From: CBDUXT01 sp965371245
GTDB lineage: Bacteria; Planctomycetota; Phycisphaerae; UBA1845
Direction: 5' to 3'
Length of the DNA stretch: 64,000 nt
NCBI GenBank assembly: GCA_965371245.1
Contig: CBDUXT010000012.1
Coordinates: 1-64,000 of the forward strand
Positions within the stretch are counted from its first letter, which is position 1. Every line of letters starts with the position of its first letter. The notes under the pieces were generated by a model. That model was not told the origin of the DNA and ran no database searches. It saw nothing but the letters and a program-made list of their open reading frames with translations. Positions 25,475 through 33,686 of the stretch are shown one piece after another. The position numbers were made by a program, and so were the translations under genes.

Positions 25475-27070
25475 ATGTCCAGCCGTATGAAACCAGTAGC
25501 CTCGGGCGAATCGGGCCGGGCAGAACGAGCGTCGCACGAACGCGTCGCCCCACACTCCCGCCGGACGGTGGGGCTGCTGCTCGGACCCGTTCTGGCTCTG
25601 GCGGTCTATCTGATCATCGCGCCCGCCGCGTATGACGCATCCGGCGCGATCACCTCCGGTCTTCCACACGCTGGCCGCGCCGTCGCGGGCGTCGGCGTGC
25701 TGATGGCCCTCTTCTGGGTGACCGAGGCGCTGCCGATACCCGTCACCGCGCTTCTGCCGATTGTGCTCTTCCCGCTACTGACCGGTGGCGTCGTACCGGT
25801 CCGGGCCGCCACCGCGCCCTATGCCCACGAGCTGATCTTTCTCTTCATGGGCGGTTTCATGCTGGCCATGGCGATGCAGCGCTGGGGGCTGCACCGGCGG
25901 ATCGCCCTCCGCACGATCCTTTTGGTCGGCACCGAGCCCGCGCGGCTGGTGGCCGGCTTCATGCTTGCCGCCGCGTTCCTCAGCATGTGGGTTTCGAACA
26001 CGGCCACCGTCGTGATGATGCTGCCGATCGCCACGAGTGTCGTCGAACTCGTGCGGCGTGAACTGCGTCAATCACCTGGCACCGAGGGCATCGATGACGG
26101 CGCGTATGCCCCGTTCGCCATCTGCCTGCTTCTGGGGACGGCCTACGCCTCGTCCATCGGCGGCATCGCCACGCTGATCGGCACGCCACCCAACGCCCTG
26201 CTGGCCGCGTTTGTCGAAAGTCAATACGGCATCGAGGTGTCCTTCGTCCGTTGGTTGGGCGTGGGGTTGCCCTTGGCCGCAGTGTTTCTGCCGATCGCCT
26301 GGCTGGTGCTGACCCGGCTCGCCTTCCCGATCCATCTTACACGCATCCCCGGCGGGCGCGATCTGATCCGCAACGAGCTTCGGCGACAAGGGCCGATCAC
26401 CGGTCCCGAACGCGCCGTGCTGGTCATCTTCGCCCTGACCGCGGCCGCGTGGATCACGCGACCGCTCTTTTCCGGGCTGACGCTGGCGGACGGCTCCCGC
26501 CCGCTAGCCGGCCTGAGCGATGCCGGAATCGCCATCGGTGCTGGGGTTCTTCTGTTCGCCCTGCCGGTCGATCTTCGGCGGGGGGTGTTCCTTCTGTCGT
26601 GGAAGCAGGCCATGCGCCTGCCCTGGGGCATTCTCATCCTCTTCGGCGGAGGGCTGAGCCTGGCGTCCGCGGTTCAGGCTACCGGGGTGGCCGCGTTCAT
26701 CGGGCACGGCGTGGGGGGGGTGGGGCCGGTACCGACATGGCTCTTGGTCCTTTTGGTCGTGACGACCATCGTTTTCTTGACCGAACTGACGAGCAACACG
26801 GCCACCACGGCCACGTTCCTGCCGGTGCTGGGCGCGGTGGCCGTGGGTCTGGGGATCAGCCCGCTGATGCTGCTGGTGCCGGCGGCCATGGCGGCAAGTT
26901 GCGCCTTCATGATGCCGGTGGCCACTCCGCCCAACGCCATCGTGTTCGCCTCGGGGGAAATCACCATTCCGCAGATGTGCAAGGCCGGCCTGTGGCTCAA
27001 TCTGATCGGCATCGCCCTGTTGATGGGGCTGATGTACACCCTGGCCGGCGCCGCGCTTCGCGGGTGGTGA
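25475..27070 (+). CDS. DASS/SLC13-family anion:sodium symporter
   Basis: Integral membrane protein of 531 residues with about 11-13 hydrophobic segments. The two SNTAT substrate-binding repeats of the family are seen as FLSMWVSNTATVVMMLPIA and LTSNTATTATFLPV, with TPPNALLAAF and TPPNAIVFA following them. Likely imports dicarboxylates (succinate, malate), citrate or sulfate with Na+; the exact ion is unknown. Its end meets the minus-strand citrate synthase gene 30 bp away. Given the methylcitrate genes next door, a carboxylate substrate is attractive (inference). The N-terminal 30 residues are basic and may be over-extended. Confidence 0.92.
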   Translation: MSSRMKPVASGESGRAERASHERVAPHSRRTVGLLLGPVLALAVYLIIAPAAYDASGAITSGLPHAGRAVAGVGVLMALFWVTEALPIPVTALLPIVLFPLLTGGVVPVRAATAPYAHELIFLFMGGFMLAMAMQRWGLHRRIALRTILLVGTEPARLVAGFMLAAAFLSMWVSNTATVVMMLPIATSVVELVRRELRQSPGTEGIDDGAYAPFAICLLLGTAYASSIGGIATLIGTPPNALLAAFVESQYGIEVSFVRWLGVGLPLAAVFLPIAWLVLTRLAFPIHLTRIPGGRDLIRNELRRQGPITGPERAVLVIFALTAAAWITRPLFSGLTLADGSRPLAGLSDAGIAIGAGVLLFALPVDLRRGVFLLSWKQAMRLPWGILILFGGGLSLASAVQATGVAAFIGHGVGGVGPVPTWLLVLLVVTTIVFLTELTSNTATTATFLPVLGAVAVGLGISPLMLLVPAAMAASCAFMMPVATPPNAIVFASGEITIPQMCKAGLWLNLIGIALLMGLMYTLAGAALRGW

Positions 27071-27100
27071 TGCCTGGCTCCCTCCGGTGTCTACCGGCTC

Positions 27101-28222
27101 CTATCGCGCCTCGATCGCCGGCACCGGTCTCGACGCGGGGCCGTTGTAGTGGCTCAGCGGTCGATAGATGCGGTTGTTCTGCGACTGTTCGATGTAGTGG
27201 GCGCACCAACCGGTTACCCGGCTGCACACGAAAAGCGGCGTGTACAGATCCAGCGGCAGATCGAGCAGGTAGTACGTCAGCCCGCAGGGGTAGTCGACGT
27301 TGGGATAGATGGGTCGCTCTTTGTTGACGATGGGGTCTTTGATCGCGTCGTAGATCGCCACCAGCTCCTCGCGGCCTTTGATCGTGGCCAACTTGCGCAT
27401 CTCCGCCTCGAGGATGCGCGCACGGTGGTCGCCGTTCTTGTAGACGCGGTGGCCAAAGCCCATCACCCGCTCTTTGCGAGCGAGCGCCCCGGTCACCCAC
27501 TCGCTCGCCTCGGCGGATGACTTGAACCGGGAGATCAGCTCCATCGCCCGTTCGTTGGCCCCGCCGTGCAGCGGACCCTTCAGCGCCCCGATGCCGCCGG
27601 TGATGGCCGACACCATGTCCGACGTGGTCGATCCGATGACACGCGCCGTGAACGTACTGGCGTTGAAGTCGTGCTCGGCGTAGAGCACCAGCGTCAGGTC
27701 GAGCAACCGATCCGACGTCTCGTCGGGTTCGATCCCGTGGCAGCCGAAGAGAATCTGTGCGGCGTGCGACAAACCGGCCTTCGCCTTGATCGGCTCCTTC
27801 CCGTTCATCGTTCTAAACCGTGCCGCGACGATGTCGCCGGTGACGGCCATCAGCCACACCGAACGCTTGCGCAAGTCATCGACGCTGTCGCCTTTGACCG
27901 GGTCGAAATGACCGGCCATGGAGACCCCGGTGCGCAGCACGTCCATCATGGGCACGTCGCGGGGGATGCTGCGGATGGTCTGGATGGTCTCGGGCGTTAG
28001 GCCGCGGAACCCGTCGAGAAGACTGCAGAACTCGGCGAGCTGGCCGGTGGTCGGCAGGCTTCCGTAGAGCAGCAGATGCGCGACCTCCTCGAACCGGGCG
28101 CTTTCCGCCAGGTCGCCGATTGCATACCCGCGATAGAGCAGCTTGCCTTGATCGACACAGCAAATGTCCGTCGTACCGGCGATCACGCCTTCAAGACCTG
28201 GTTTGGCGATGTCGCTGCTCAT
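27101..28222 (-). CDS. prpC: Citrate/2-methylcitrate synthase
   Basis: Citrate synthase superfamily enzyme of 373 residues, the short bacterial form typical of methylcitrate synthases. Active-site motifs are GPLHGGANERAM (His, about 217) and MGFGHRVYKNGDHRA (His, about 254), with CSRVTGWCAHYIEQ near the C-terminus. It condenses acetyl- or propionyl-CoA with oxaloacetate. ATG 28222 overlaps the TGA of the upstream lyase as ATGA, with AGGAG 8 bp before. Linkage to a PrpB-like lyase favours methylcitrate synthase, but sequence alone does not exclude a main citrate synthase. No prpD is present in the window. Confidence 0.9.
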   Translation of the reverse strand: MSSDIAKPGLEGVIAGTTDICCVDQGKLLYRGYAIGDLAESARFEEVAHLLLYGSLPTTGQLAEFCSLLDGFRGLTPETIQTIRSIPRDVPMMDVLRTGVSMAGHFDPVKGDSVDDLRKRSVWLMAVTGDIVAARFRTMNGKEPIKAKAGLSHAAQILFGCHGIEPDETSDRLLDLTLVLYAEHDFNASTFTARVIGSTTSDMVSAITGGIGALKGPLHGGANERAMELISRFKSSAEASEWVTGALARKERVMGFGHRVYKNGDHRARILEAEMRKLATIKGREELVAIYDAIKDPIVNKERPIYPNVDYPCGLTYYLLDLPLDLYTPLFVCSRVTGWCAHYIEQSQNNRIYRPLSHYNGPASRPVPAIEAR

Positions 28223-29184
28223 GATGGGTCTCCTGGACTGGTGGCATTGGCAGCCGGTGCCTGCACATCGTAGCCGAGCAGGTCGTACAGCTCCTGCCGT
28301 GTTTGCATGTTATCGATCAACGATCGCTGCGACCGTTCCGTTTTCAGCGTGCGAAGCGCATCGCGAACGGCTCCCATGGCGAGGCGCTGGAACGTCACCG
28401 GGTAGATCACGATGTTGTATCCCATGCCCGCGAACTCATCGGCCGTCAGATACGGCGTCTTGCCGAACTCCGTCATGTTGGCGAGCAAAATGGTGTCCAC
28501 GTCCCGAGCGAAGCGCTCCAACTCGGTCTGGTCGCGGAGGGCTTCGGGGAAGATGCCGTCGGCGCCCGCCTCCAGGTATCGGTGGGCCCGCACGACGGCC
28601 TCATCGTACCCGGCCGTGCCCCGCGCATCGGTTCTGGCTAGTAGCAAGAAGTTGCTGTCGGTCTTGGCTTCCGCCGCGGCCGAGATCTTCGCACACATGT
28701 CCTCGGTCTCGATGAGCCGCTTTCCCTCGAGATGCCCGCAGCGTTTCGGCCAGTCCTGATCCTCCAGGTGAATCCCGCTCACGCCGGCCGACTCCAGGAT
28801 CCGCACGGTCCGCGCCGCGTTCTCCGGTCCGCCGTAGCCGGTGTCGGCGTCCATCAGGATCGGGGCGGAGGTAACCGACGCAACGTGCGCGGCATGGTCA
28901 CGGGCCTCCGTCAGGCTCATCAGGCTGATGTCCGGCACGCCGCCGACCGAGTTGGCGAGCACCGCGCCGGAGAGGTACATCGCGTCGAACCCCTCCCGCT
29001 CGATCAGCCGGGCGCAAAGCGCATTGAACGCCCCCGGCATCATGACGATGCCGTCGGCTAGCAGCTCGCGCAGCCTTCGCGATCGGTCCGCCGGCAAGAT
29101 CAGGTCACCCAGCCTTTCCGCCCGCGCACCATTACGCGGACCCGCTATTTTGGAGCAATCGGCGTGCCGCGGCAAGTTGGTCAC
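28219..29184 (-). CDS. prpB: Methylisocitrate lyase-like enzyme (isocitrate lyase superfamily)
   Basis: Phosphoenolpyruvate mutase/isocitrate lyase superfamily TIM barrel of 321 residues. Key motifs: YLSGAVLANSVGGVPD, PILMDADTGYGG (Mg-binding) and the catalytic loop PKRCGHLEGKRL (about 145-156, KRCGH). It should split 2-methylisocitrate into pyruvate and succinate. GTG 29184 overlaps the stop of the sugar transferase gene as GTGA; the first 28 or so residues are longer than usual and the true start may be internal. The gene is followed by prpC through an ATGA overlap, the usual pairing of the 2-methylcitrate cycle for propionate. Confidence 0.88.
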   Translation of the reverse strand: MTNLPRHADCSKIAGPRNGARAERLGDLILPADRSRRLRELLADGIVMMPGAFNALCARLIEREGFDAMYLSGAVLANSVGGVPDISLMSLTEARDHAAHVASVTSAPILMDADTGYGGPENAARTVRILESAGVSGIHLEDQDWPKRCGHLEGKRLIETEDMCAKISAAAEAKTDSNFLLLARTDARGTAGYDEAVVRAHRYLEAGADGIFPEALRDQTELERFARDVDTILLANMTEFGKTPYLTADEFAGMGYNIVIYPVTFQRLAMGAVRDALRTLKTERSQRSLIDNMQTRQELYDLLGYDVQAPAANATSPGDPS

Positions 29185-29864
29185 GACGGAGGCTCGCAGG
29201 ACACGGGATAATCGCCTGGAGGCGTAACGTACCGGGCGTACGTCGTGGAATGAAACGGTCGGGTCATCGATGCCTCACCGAGGAGCACGACGCCCAGGGT
29301 TCTGAGCAGAATGCCGAAGTCCAGCAGGGCACGACATCGGCGGACATAGGCGACATCGTAAAGAATCCGCTCGTCCCAGGACATCGCCGCGTTTCCGTTC
29401 ACTTGCGCCAAGCCGGTAAGTCCCGGTCGCAGAAGAAGTCGCTGACGCCGGAACGCGTCGTACCCGGCCACTTGGTCGGGAAGGGTCGGACGCGGACCCA
29501 CGAGCGACATGTCGCCGATCAAGACGCTCCAAAGCTGCGGCAACTCGTCCATCTTGAACCGCCGGACCCAGCGGCCCACGGTCGTGATCTCGGGATGATC
29601 GAGCGGAACCAATTCCTCGGGGTCGGGTCTGCGCCCGCCGCGCATCGTGCGTAGCTTCAGAGGGCGAAAGATCGCACCGTCCCGCCCGGCCCGGTCCTGC
29701 GAGAAAAACACCGGACCACGGCTGGTGAGCTTTACCAGAAGGGCCGCAACGACGAGCAGGGGTGAGACGGCCACGAGCAACAGGAGGGCGGCGGCGACGT
29801 CGAACAGTCGCTTGCCGCCCCTTGCCCAACGTGTTGTCGAAACCGTGTTGATCGTATCGTTCAT
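29181..29864 (-). CDS. Polyprenyl-phosphate sugar-1-phosphate transferase
   Basis: Monotopic phosphoglycosyl transferase of 227 residues that starts glycan assembly on undecaprenyl phosphate at the inner membrane. It has one N-terminal re-entrant hydrophobic segment (LFDVAAALLLLVAVSPLLVV) and the family blocks FRPLKLRTM, RRFKMDELPQLWSVLIGDMS and VGPRPTLPDQ (catalytic Asp-Glu within KMDELPQ), then PGLTGLAQVNG. The start is ATG 29864. It overlaps prpB by 4 bp, an unexpected partner, since no other polysaccharide gene is near. Confidence 0.92.
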   Translation of the reverse strand: MNDTINTVSTTRWARGGKRLFDVAAALLLLVAVSPLLVVAALLVKLTSRGPVFFSQDRAGRDGAIFRPLKLRTMRGGRRPDPEELVPLDHPEITTVGRWVRRFKMDELPQLWSVLIGDMSLVGPRPTLPDQVAGYDAFRRQRLLLRPGLTGLAQVNGNAAMSWDERILYDVAYVRRCRALLDFGILLRTLGVVLLGEASMTRPFHSTTYARYVTPPGDYPVSCEPPS

Positions 29865-30061
29865 GCTTGACGCCCTGCGGTCCTCTCCCTCAGCCTATCG
29901 CGTGGAAAGCACTCGGCAAGGCCGGCGAACGCCCGCCCAGGTGACGGATTGACGCCGCAGTCGGCCTGGCTACACTTCGGAGCGAGGTCCCCCAGGGAAC
30001 CATGGTCGGCGTGGCGGCGTACCCGCCGTTCGACTCTCCCACGTGTTGGCGGAGAAAGCTG

Positions 30062-30223
30062 ATGAAGAAACCTTCGACCCAGCGGCTCTTGAAGTTGCTG
30101 GTGCCCGGCATGGTGCTGTTGCAGGTCGCCGGCTGCGACTTGGTCGCGCTCAACGAGATCGTTCAGACCGTTTTCCTGGGTATCACGGCCGCTGGGAGCA
30201 TCGCCATCCTCCAGAATATCTAG
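30062..30223 (+). CDS. Small predicted lipoprotein
   Basis: Protein of 53 residues: basic start MKKPSTQRLLK, hydrophobic core and lipobox VAGC at about residue 25. The mature part is only 29 residues (DLVALNEIVQ, then FLGITAAGSIAI). GGAGA lies 6 bp before ATG 30062. A second small lipoprotein of similar plan is at 61575-61781. Function unknown. Confidence 0.6.
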   Translation: MKKPSTQRLLKLLVPGMVLLQVAGCDLVALNEIVQTVFLGITAAGSIAILQNI

Positions 30224-30338
30224 GGGGCGGTTAGCGCGTCCATGACCGCCCGTGCGACCGCCTCCCGGTCGCGAATCGTCGGCAAGGTGCGTCCCGGACG
30301 CATCCGACGGTCCCGCGCCTCACTCTCGCCTGGGGCGG

Positions 30339-30519
30339 GGCGTGTGACAGTCTTGGCGGGCCGTGCAAAACCATCTTGCCGGCGCCACGCCGCGTCAGAG
30401 CCGTGGGCGCAAGCCCACGGACACGATACGAACAAGCACAGGGCTTCTACGATACCAGACCGATCACAGGGCTCGCGCCCTGCGCTCTGAAAACTGCCCG
30501 CCGGTGTGGTCATGCACGC
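30339..30519 (+). repeat. Family-1 palindromic element, complete
   Basis: About 181 bp. The ends are imperfect inverted repeats (GGCGTGTGAC at the left, GTCATGCACGC at the right), each followed inward by GGCGGGC. The interior has two strong hairpins (GTGGGCGCAAGCCCAC and GGGCTCGCGCCC). The flanks CCTGGGGCGG (30329-30338) and CCCGGGGTGG (30520-30529) match at 8 of 10 positions, compatible with an old 10-bp target duplication. Confidence 0.7.
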
Positions 30520-30546
30520 CCCGGGGTGGAACTCACACCCGCAAGA

Positions 30547-30574
30547 TTGACGGCGGCTCTTTAGTTACTATACT
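30547..30574 (+). promoter_or_regulatory. Sigma70-type promoter of the HEAT-repeat gene
   Basis: TTGACG (30547-30552), a 16-bp spacer and TATACT (30569-30574). It lies 187 bp before the start codon and 28 bp beyond the family-1 element. Confidence 0.65.
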
Positions 30575-30761
30575 AGCTGTTCCTGCCCGGTGGGCCGCGA
30601 GATCGACCTCAGCCGCCCCTTGGCCACGAACGCTCGGTTGGACAGTCGGCCGTCGATTCAAAACGGATCGCCATGCGACTTTTCAAACGCGGGCAGCGGG
30701 GCTCGCTCGGCGTCACTGGGCCTCGTAAGGCTATCCCACGAATTGCGACCGGGAGAACTTG

Positions 30762-33029
30762 ATGTTGATGATCGTACCGACTTTCAACAGGCCTTGTTTC
30801 GCCCGGGTCATGGCTGGTTGCGCCCTTCTGGTGGCGATGGCCATGGTGGCTGCCCCGGCTAGTGCCCAAACACCAACGCCGCCTCGCGGCAACACCGGGT
30901 CCCGGCCGACCGTCGAGAACCTCTACAAAGACTTCATCCACTACGCCAAGCTGGGTCGATTCAACGTCGCCGACGCCCGTGCGAAGGCCTTGCTGGCACA
31001 TCCGGAACTCGACGCTGTCAGGGTTTTGCGGGTGTCGGAGGAGGATCCTACGGGGCGGCAAACCCTCATCAGACTTATCGCAGCTTCGACGATTCCCGAG
31101 AGCGCCGCCCGAGTGCTAGCCCTGCTCCGCGAGGGCCAGAATGAGGAACGCAAATCGGGCGCGCGGATCTTGACGAACATCGAACTGCTCGGCGGCGATC
31201 CGGCACAGGAGCGCTATGCCAGATCCAACCTCGCCCAATCGGGTGAGTACGCCATCCCGCTCATGCTCGAAGCCTTGCTCGACCCATCGCGCGAAGCCCT
31301 TTGGCCGCGGATCATCTCGGCACTTCGCGCGATCGGGAAGTCGGCCGTCAACCCGCTCATCGCCGCCCTCGCGGTCAACACAACCAACGTCCGGCTCAAC
31401 ATCATCCGTGCGTTGGGTGAGATCGGATACCCGCAGGCCATCCCCTATCTTCGCAAGATCATCGGTGATGACTTGTCTCCCCAGAACGTCAAGGAAGCCT
31501 CGGCCCTGGCCATAGAGCGGATCGAAGACATCACCGGGCGACCGTATCCCGGCTCGGCCTACGGGGCCTTCTATGACCTCGGCCTACAGTTCTACAACCA
31601 GCACGACGCCGTACGGGCGGACCCTCGCCTGGCTGAGGCCAACGTCTGGTATTGGGACACCGGTCAACAACTGCTGATCCGCAAGGTTGTTCCGGAGCCT
31701 ATCTTCGGTCAGGTGATGGCCATGCGGTGCGCCAACGAGGCGCTGCTCCTTCGGCCCGAGTTTAGCGAGGCGCAGGCGCTGTGGATTGGCGCAAACATCC
31801 GCCGAGAGAGTCGCCTCGGGTTCAACGTCGAAAGCGACGATCCCGAAGAAACGGGTGAGCTCGATAGCACGCGCCCGGACGTCTTTTTGCGCGCCTTGGC
31901 GATTAGCCAGGCGGCGGGACCTCACACCGCCCATCGCGTTCTCGACCGAGCGGTGCGCGATCAGGATTCGGACGTCGCCCTCGGTGCGATCGCCGCCCTG
32001 CATGCTACCGCTGGCGAAGCGTCGCTTATCGGCACGCAGGATCTCAGGCAGCCGCTCGTGGCCGCGCTTCAGTTCCCCGATCTGGTCGTGCGCATCCGGG
32101 CCGCGCTCGCCCTTGGGGCCGCGCTGCCCAAGTCGCAGTTCGCCGGTTCTCAACTGGTCATTCCCGGCCTGGCGGTCGCGTTGACACAGCATGGCCGAGA
32201 GCAGGTGCTCGTGGTCGATCCGAATCAAGGCAACATGAACCGCGTCGTCGGCGCCCTGCGTAACGACGACCGGGACGCCATCGGTGAAACGAATTACTTC
32301 GCGGCCATGGAGCGTGGCCGGAGCGAGTTTCAGACGGTTAGCGGCGTGTTCATCTCGACGGATGCGTCCGATCCCAGCTTGGGTGACGCCCTCAACCGGT
32401 TTCGGGGTGAGTCCATCTACGCCAAGACGCCCGTTGTGGTGTTGACCGGGCCGGGGCAGTCGGGTTTGGCGTCCGACCTGGCGCTAAATGATCCCTATGT
32501 GGAAGCCGTGCCCGCGTCGGCAACCGACGCGCAGCTCGCCGCCGCCCTCGACCGCGTACGCGACCGGACGGGCGAGATTCGACTGGACGCCGACATGGCG
32601 CTTTCCATGGCCCTTCAGGCCGCGGAGACCTTGCGCCGAATTGTCCTGGACGGGCAGACCCCTTATGACGCGGGTGACGCCGAGCCGGCACTGATTGCGT
32701 CCCTGTCCTCTCCGAACGAGCAACTACAGATCGTAGCGGCCTCAGTCCTGGCGCTGTTGCCCACGGTCACGGCCCAGCGGGCGATCGCTTACGTCGCCTT
32801 GGATAACGGCAACGACAAATCGCTGCGTGTGGCCGCGTTCGACTCGCTCGCCGAATCCGCCAAGAACAACGCGAACCTGCTCGAGAACTCGCAGATCAGT
32901 CGGTTGCGTGACATCGTACACCGTGACCCGGACCTGGGGATCCGCAGCGGGGCGACAAAGGCCTTCGGCGCGCTGAACCTCCAGACCGACGACGCCAGCG
33001 CCATCATCCGCAGCTACTACGGCGGATGA
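30762..33029 (+). CDS. Exported HEAT-repeat protein
   Basis: Protein of 755 residues with a signal peptide ending near ASAQ. Residues about 75-270 and 390-480 hold HEAT-like helical pairs (YAIPLMLEALLDPSREALWP, NPLIAALAVNTTNVRLNIIR, YPQAIPYLRKIIGDD, LVVRIRAALALGAALP). Residues about 480-620 look like a receiver-like alpha/beta fold (VLVVDPNQGNMNRVVGALRN, then TPVVVLTGPGQSGLASDLAL), followed by more HEAT units to the end. A receiver-like domain inside an exported protein is odd, so it may be degenerate. GGGAG lies 6 bp before ATG 30762. Likely a scaffold for protein contacts; function unknown. Confidence 0.8.
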   Translation: MLMIVPTFNRPCFARVMAGCALLVAMAMVAAPASAQTPTPPRGNTGSRPTVENLYKDFIHYAKLGRFNVADARAKALLAHPELDAVRVLRVSEEDPTGRQTLIRLIAASTIPESAARVLALLREGQNEERKSGARILTNIELLGGDPAQERYARSNLAQSGEYAIPLMLEALLDPSREALWPRIISALRAIGKSAVNPLIAALAVNTTNVRLNIIRALGEIGYPQAIPYLRKIIGDDLSPQNVKEASALAIERIEDITGRPYPGSAYGAFYDLGLQFYNQHDAVRADPRLAEANVWYWDTGQQLLIRKVVPEPIFGQVMAMRCANEALLLRPEFSEAQALWIGANIRRESRLGFNVESDDPEETGELDSTRPDVFLRALAISQAAGPHTAHRVLDRAVRDQDSDVALGAIAALHATAGEASLIGTQDLRQPLVAALQFPDLVVRIRAALALGAALPKSQFAGSQLVIPGLAVALTQHGREQVLVVDPNQGNMNRVVGALRNDDRDAIGETNYFAAMERGRSEFQTVSGVFISTDASDPSLGDALNRFRGESIYAKTPVVVLTGPGQSGLASDLALNDPYVEAVPASATDAQLAAALDRVRDRTGEIRLDADMALSMALQAAETLRRIVLDGQTPYDAGDAEPALIASLSSPNEQLQIVAASVLALLPTVTAQRAIAYVALDNGNDKSLRVAAFDSLAESAKNNANLLENSQISRLRDIVHRDPDLGIRSGATKAFGALNLQTDDASAIIRSYYGG

Positions 33030-33126
33030 CCCCCGGTTGACCTGCGCGTTCAGGGAAGCCGTGCGCGCGGCGCGGCACTCACCAAGGCGCGACTCTGTCG
33101 GAGTCTTGCCTCGGTAGCGCTGCTGT

Positions 33127-33585
33127 CTACGTTGGCGATCCCTGGGGCGCGGCGATCCTGGGTTGAGCTGTTTCGTGCAGGGTTCCCACCGTACCTTCCT
33201 TGTGCGGTGGCTTCTCAGCGTCAGCGACGGTCCGCTGACGCAGTAGCATCACCGTCCAAAACGCCCAAATGCCGACCAGAAGCCACCGGATCGCAGGAAT
33301 CGGGGAAAAATACGTGCTGATTCCCATGACGACGGTGAACGAGATGCCGATGCGCAGCTTCTGGGTGATCGTCAGCCCGCTCTTGTTGCGCCACGCATGA
33401 AGGTAGGGGCCGAGGTGTTTTTGGTTCAGCAGCCAGTCGTGCCAGCGCCGGCTGCTCTTGGCGAAGAGGTAGGCGGCCAGCAGCAAAAACGGCGTCGTGG
33501 GCAAAAGAGGTAACACGATGCCGGCCGTGCCCAGGCCGACCATGATCACACCCAACACCACGCGACACGCCTTGAGAACGTCCAT
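33127..33585 (-). CDS. YbaN-type (DUF454) inner-membrane protein
   Basis: Small membrane protein of 152 residues with the family pattern: GTAGIVLPLLPTTPFLLLAA near the N-terminus, FAKSSRRWHDWLLNQKHLGP, and a pair of hydrophobic segments (IGISFTVVMGIST, AIRWLLVGIWAFWTVMLL). The C-terminal 35 residues are polar and extra to the family core. AAGGACGAG lies just before ATG 33585. Function unknown in the family. Confidence 0.88.
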   Translation of the reverse strand: MDVLKACRVVLGVIMVGLGTAGIVLPLLPTTPFLLLAAYLFAKSSRRWHDWLLNQKHLGPYLHAWRNKSGLTITQKLRIGISFTVVMGISTYFSPIPAIRWLLVGIWAFWTVMLLRQRTVADAEKPPHKEGTVGTLHETAQPRIAAPQGSPT

Positions 33586-33686
33586 AATTGACTCGTCCTT
33601 CCAGACGACCGAGGCATCGCGGTAACGACGAACCAGCGGCTGGGAGTGATTGATGGCTCGACGCCGCCGCCGAATCTCGCCCGGTC

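Larger units (their letters stand above)
30224..30761. other. Intergenic region with repeat and promoter
   Basis: Contains GGTGCGTCCCGGACGCAT (30287), a full family-1 element (30339-30519) and the promoter at 30547-30574 serving the HEAT-repeat gene. No coding region is supported. Confidence 0.5.
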
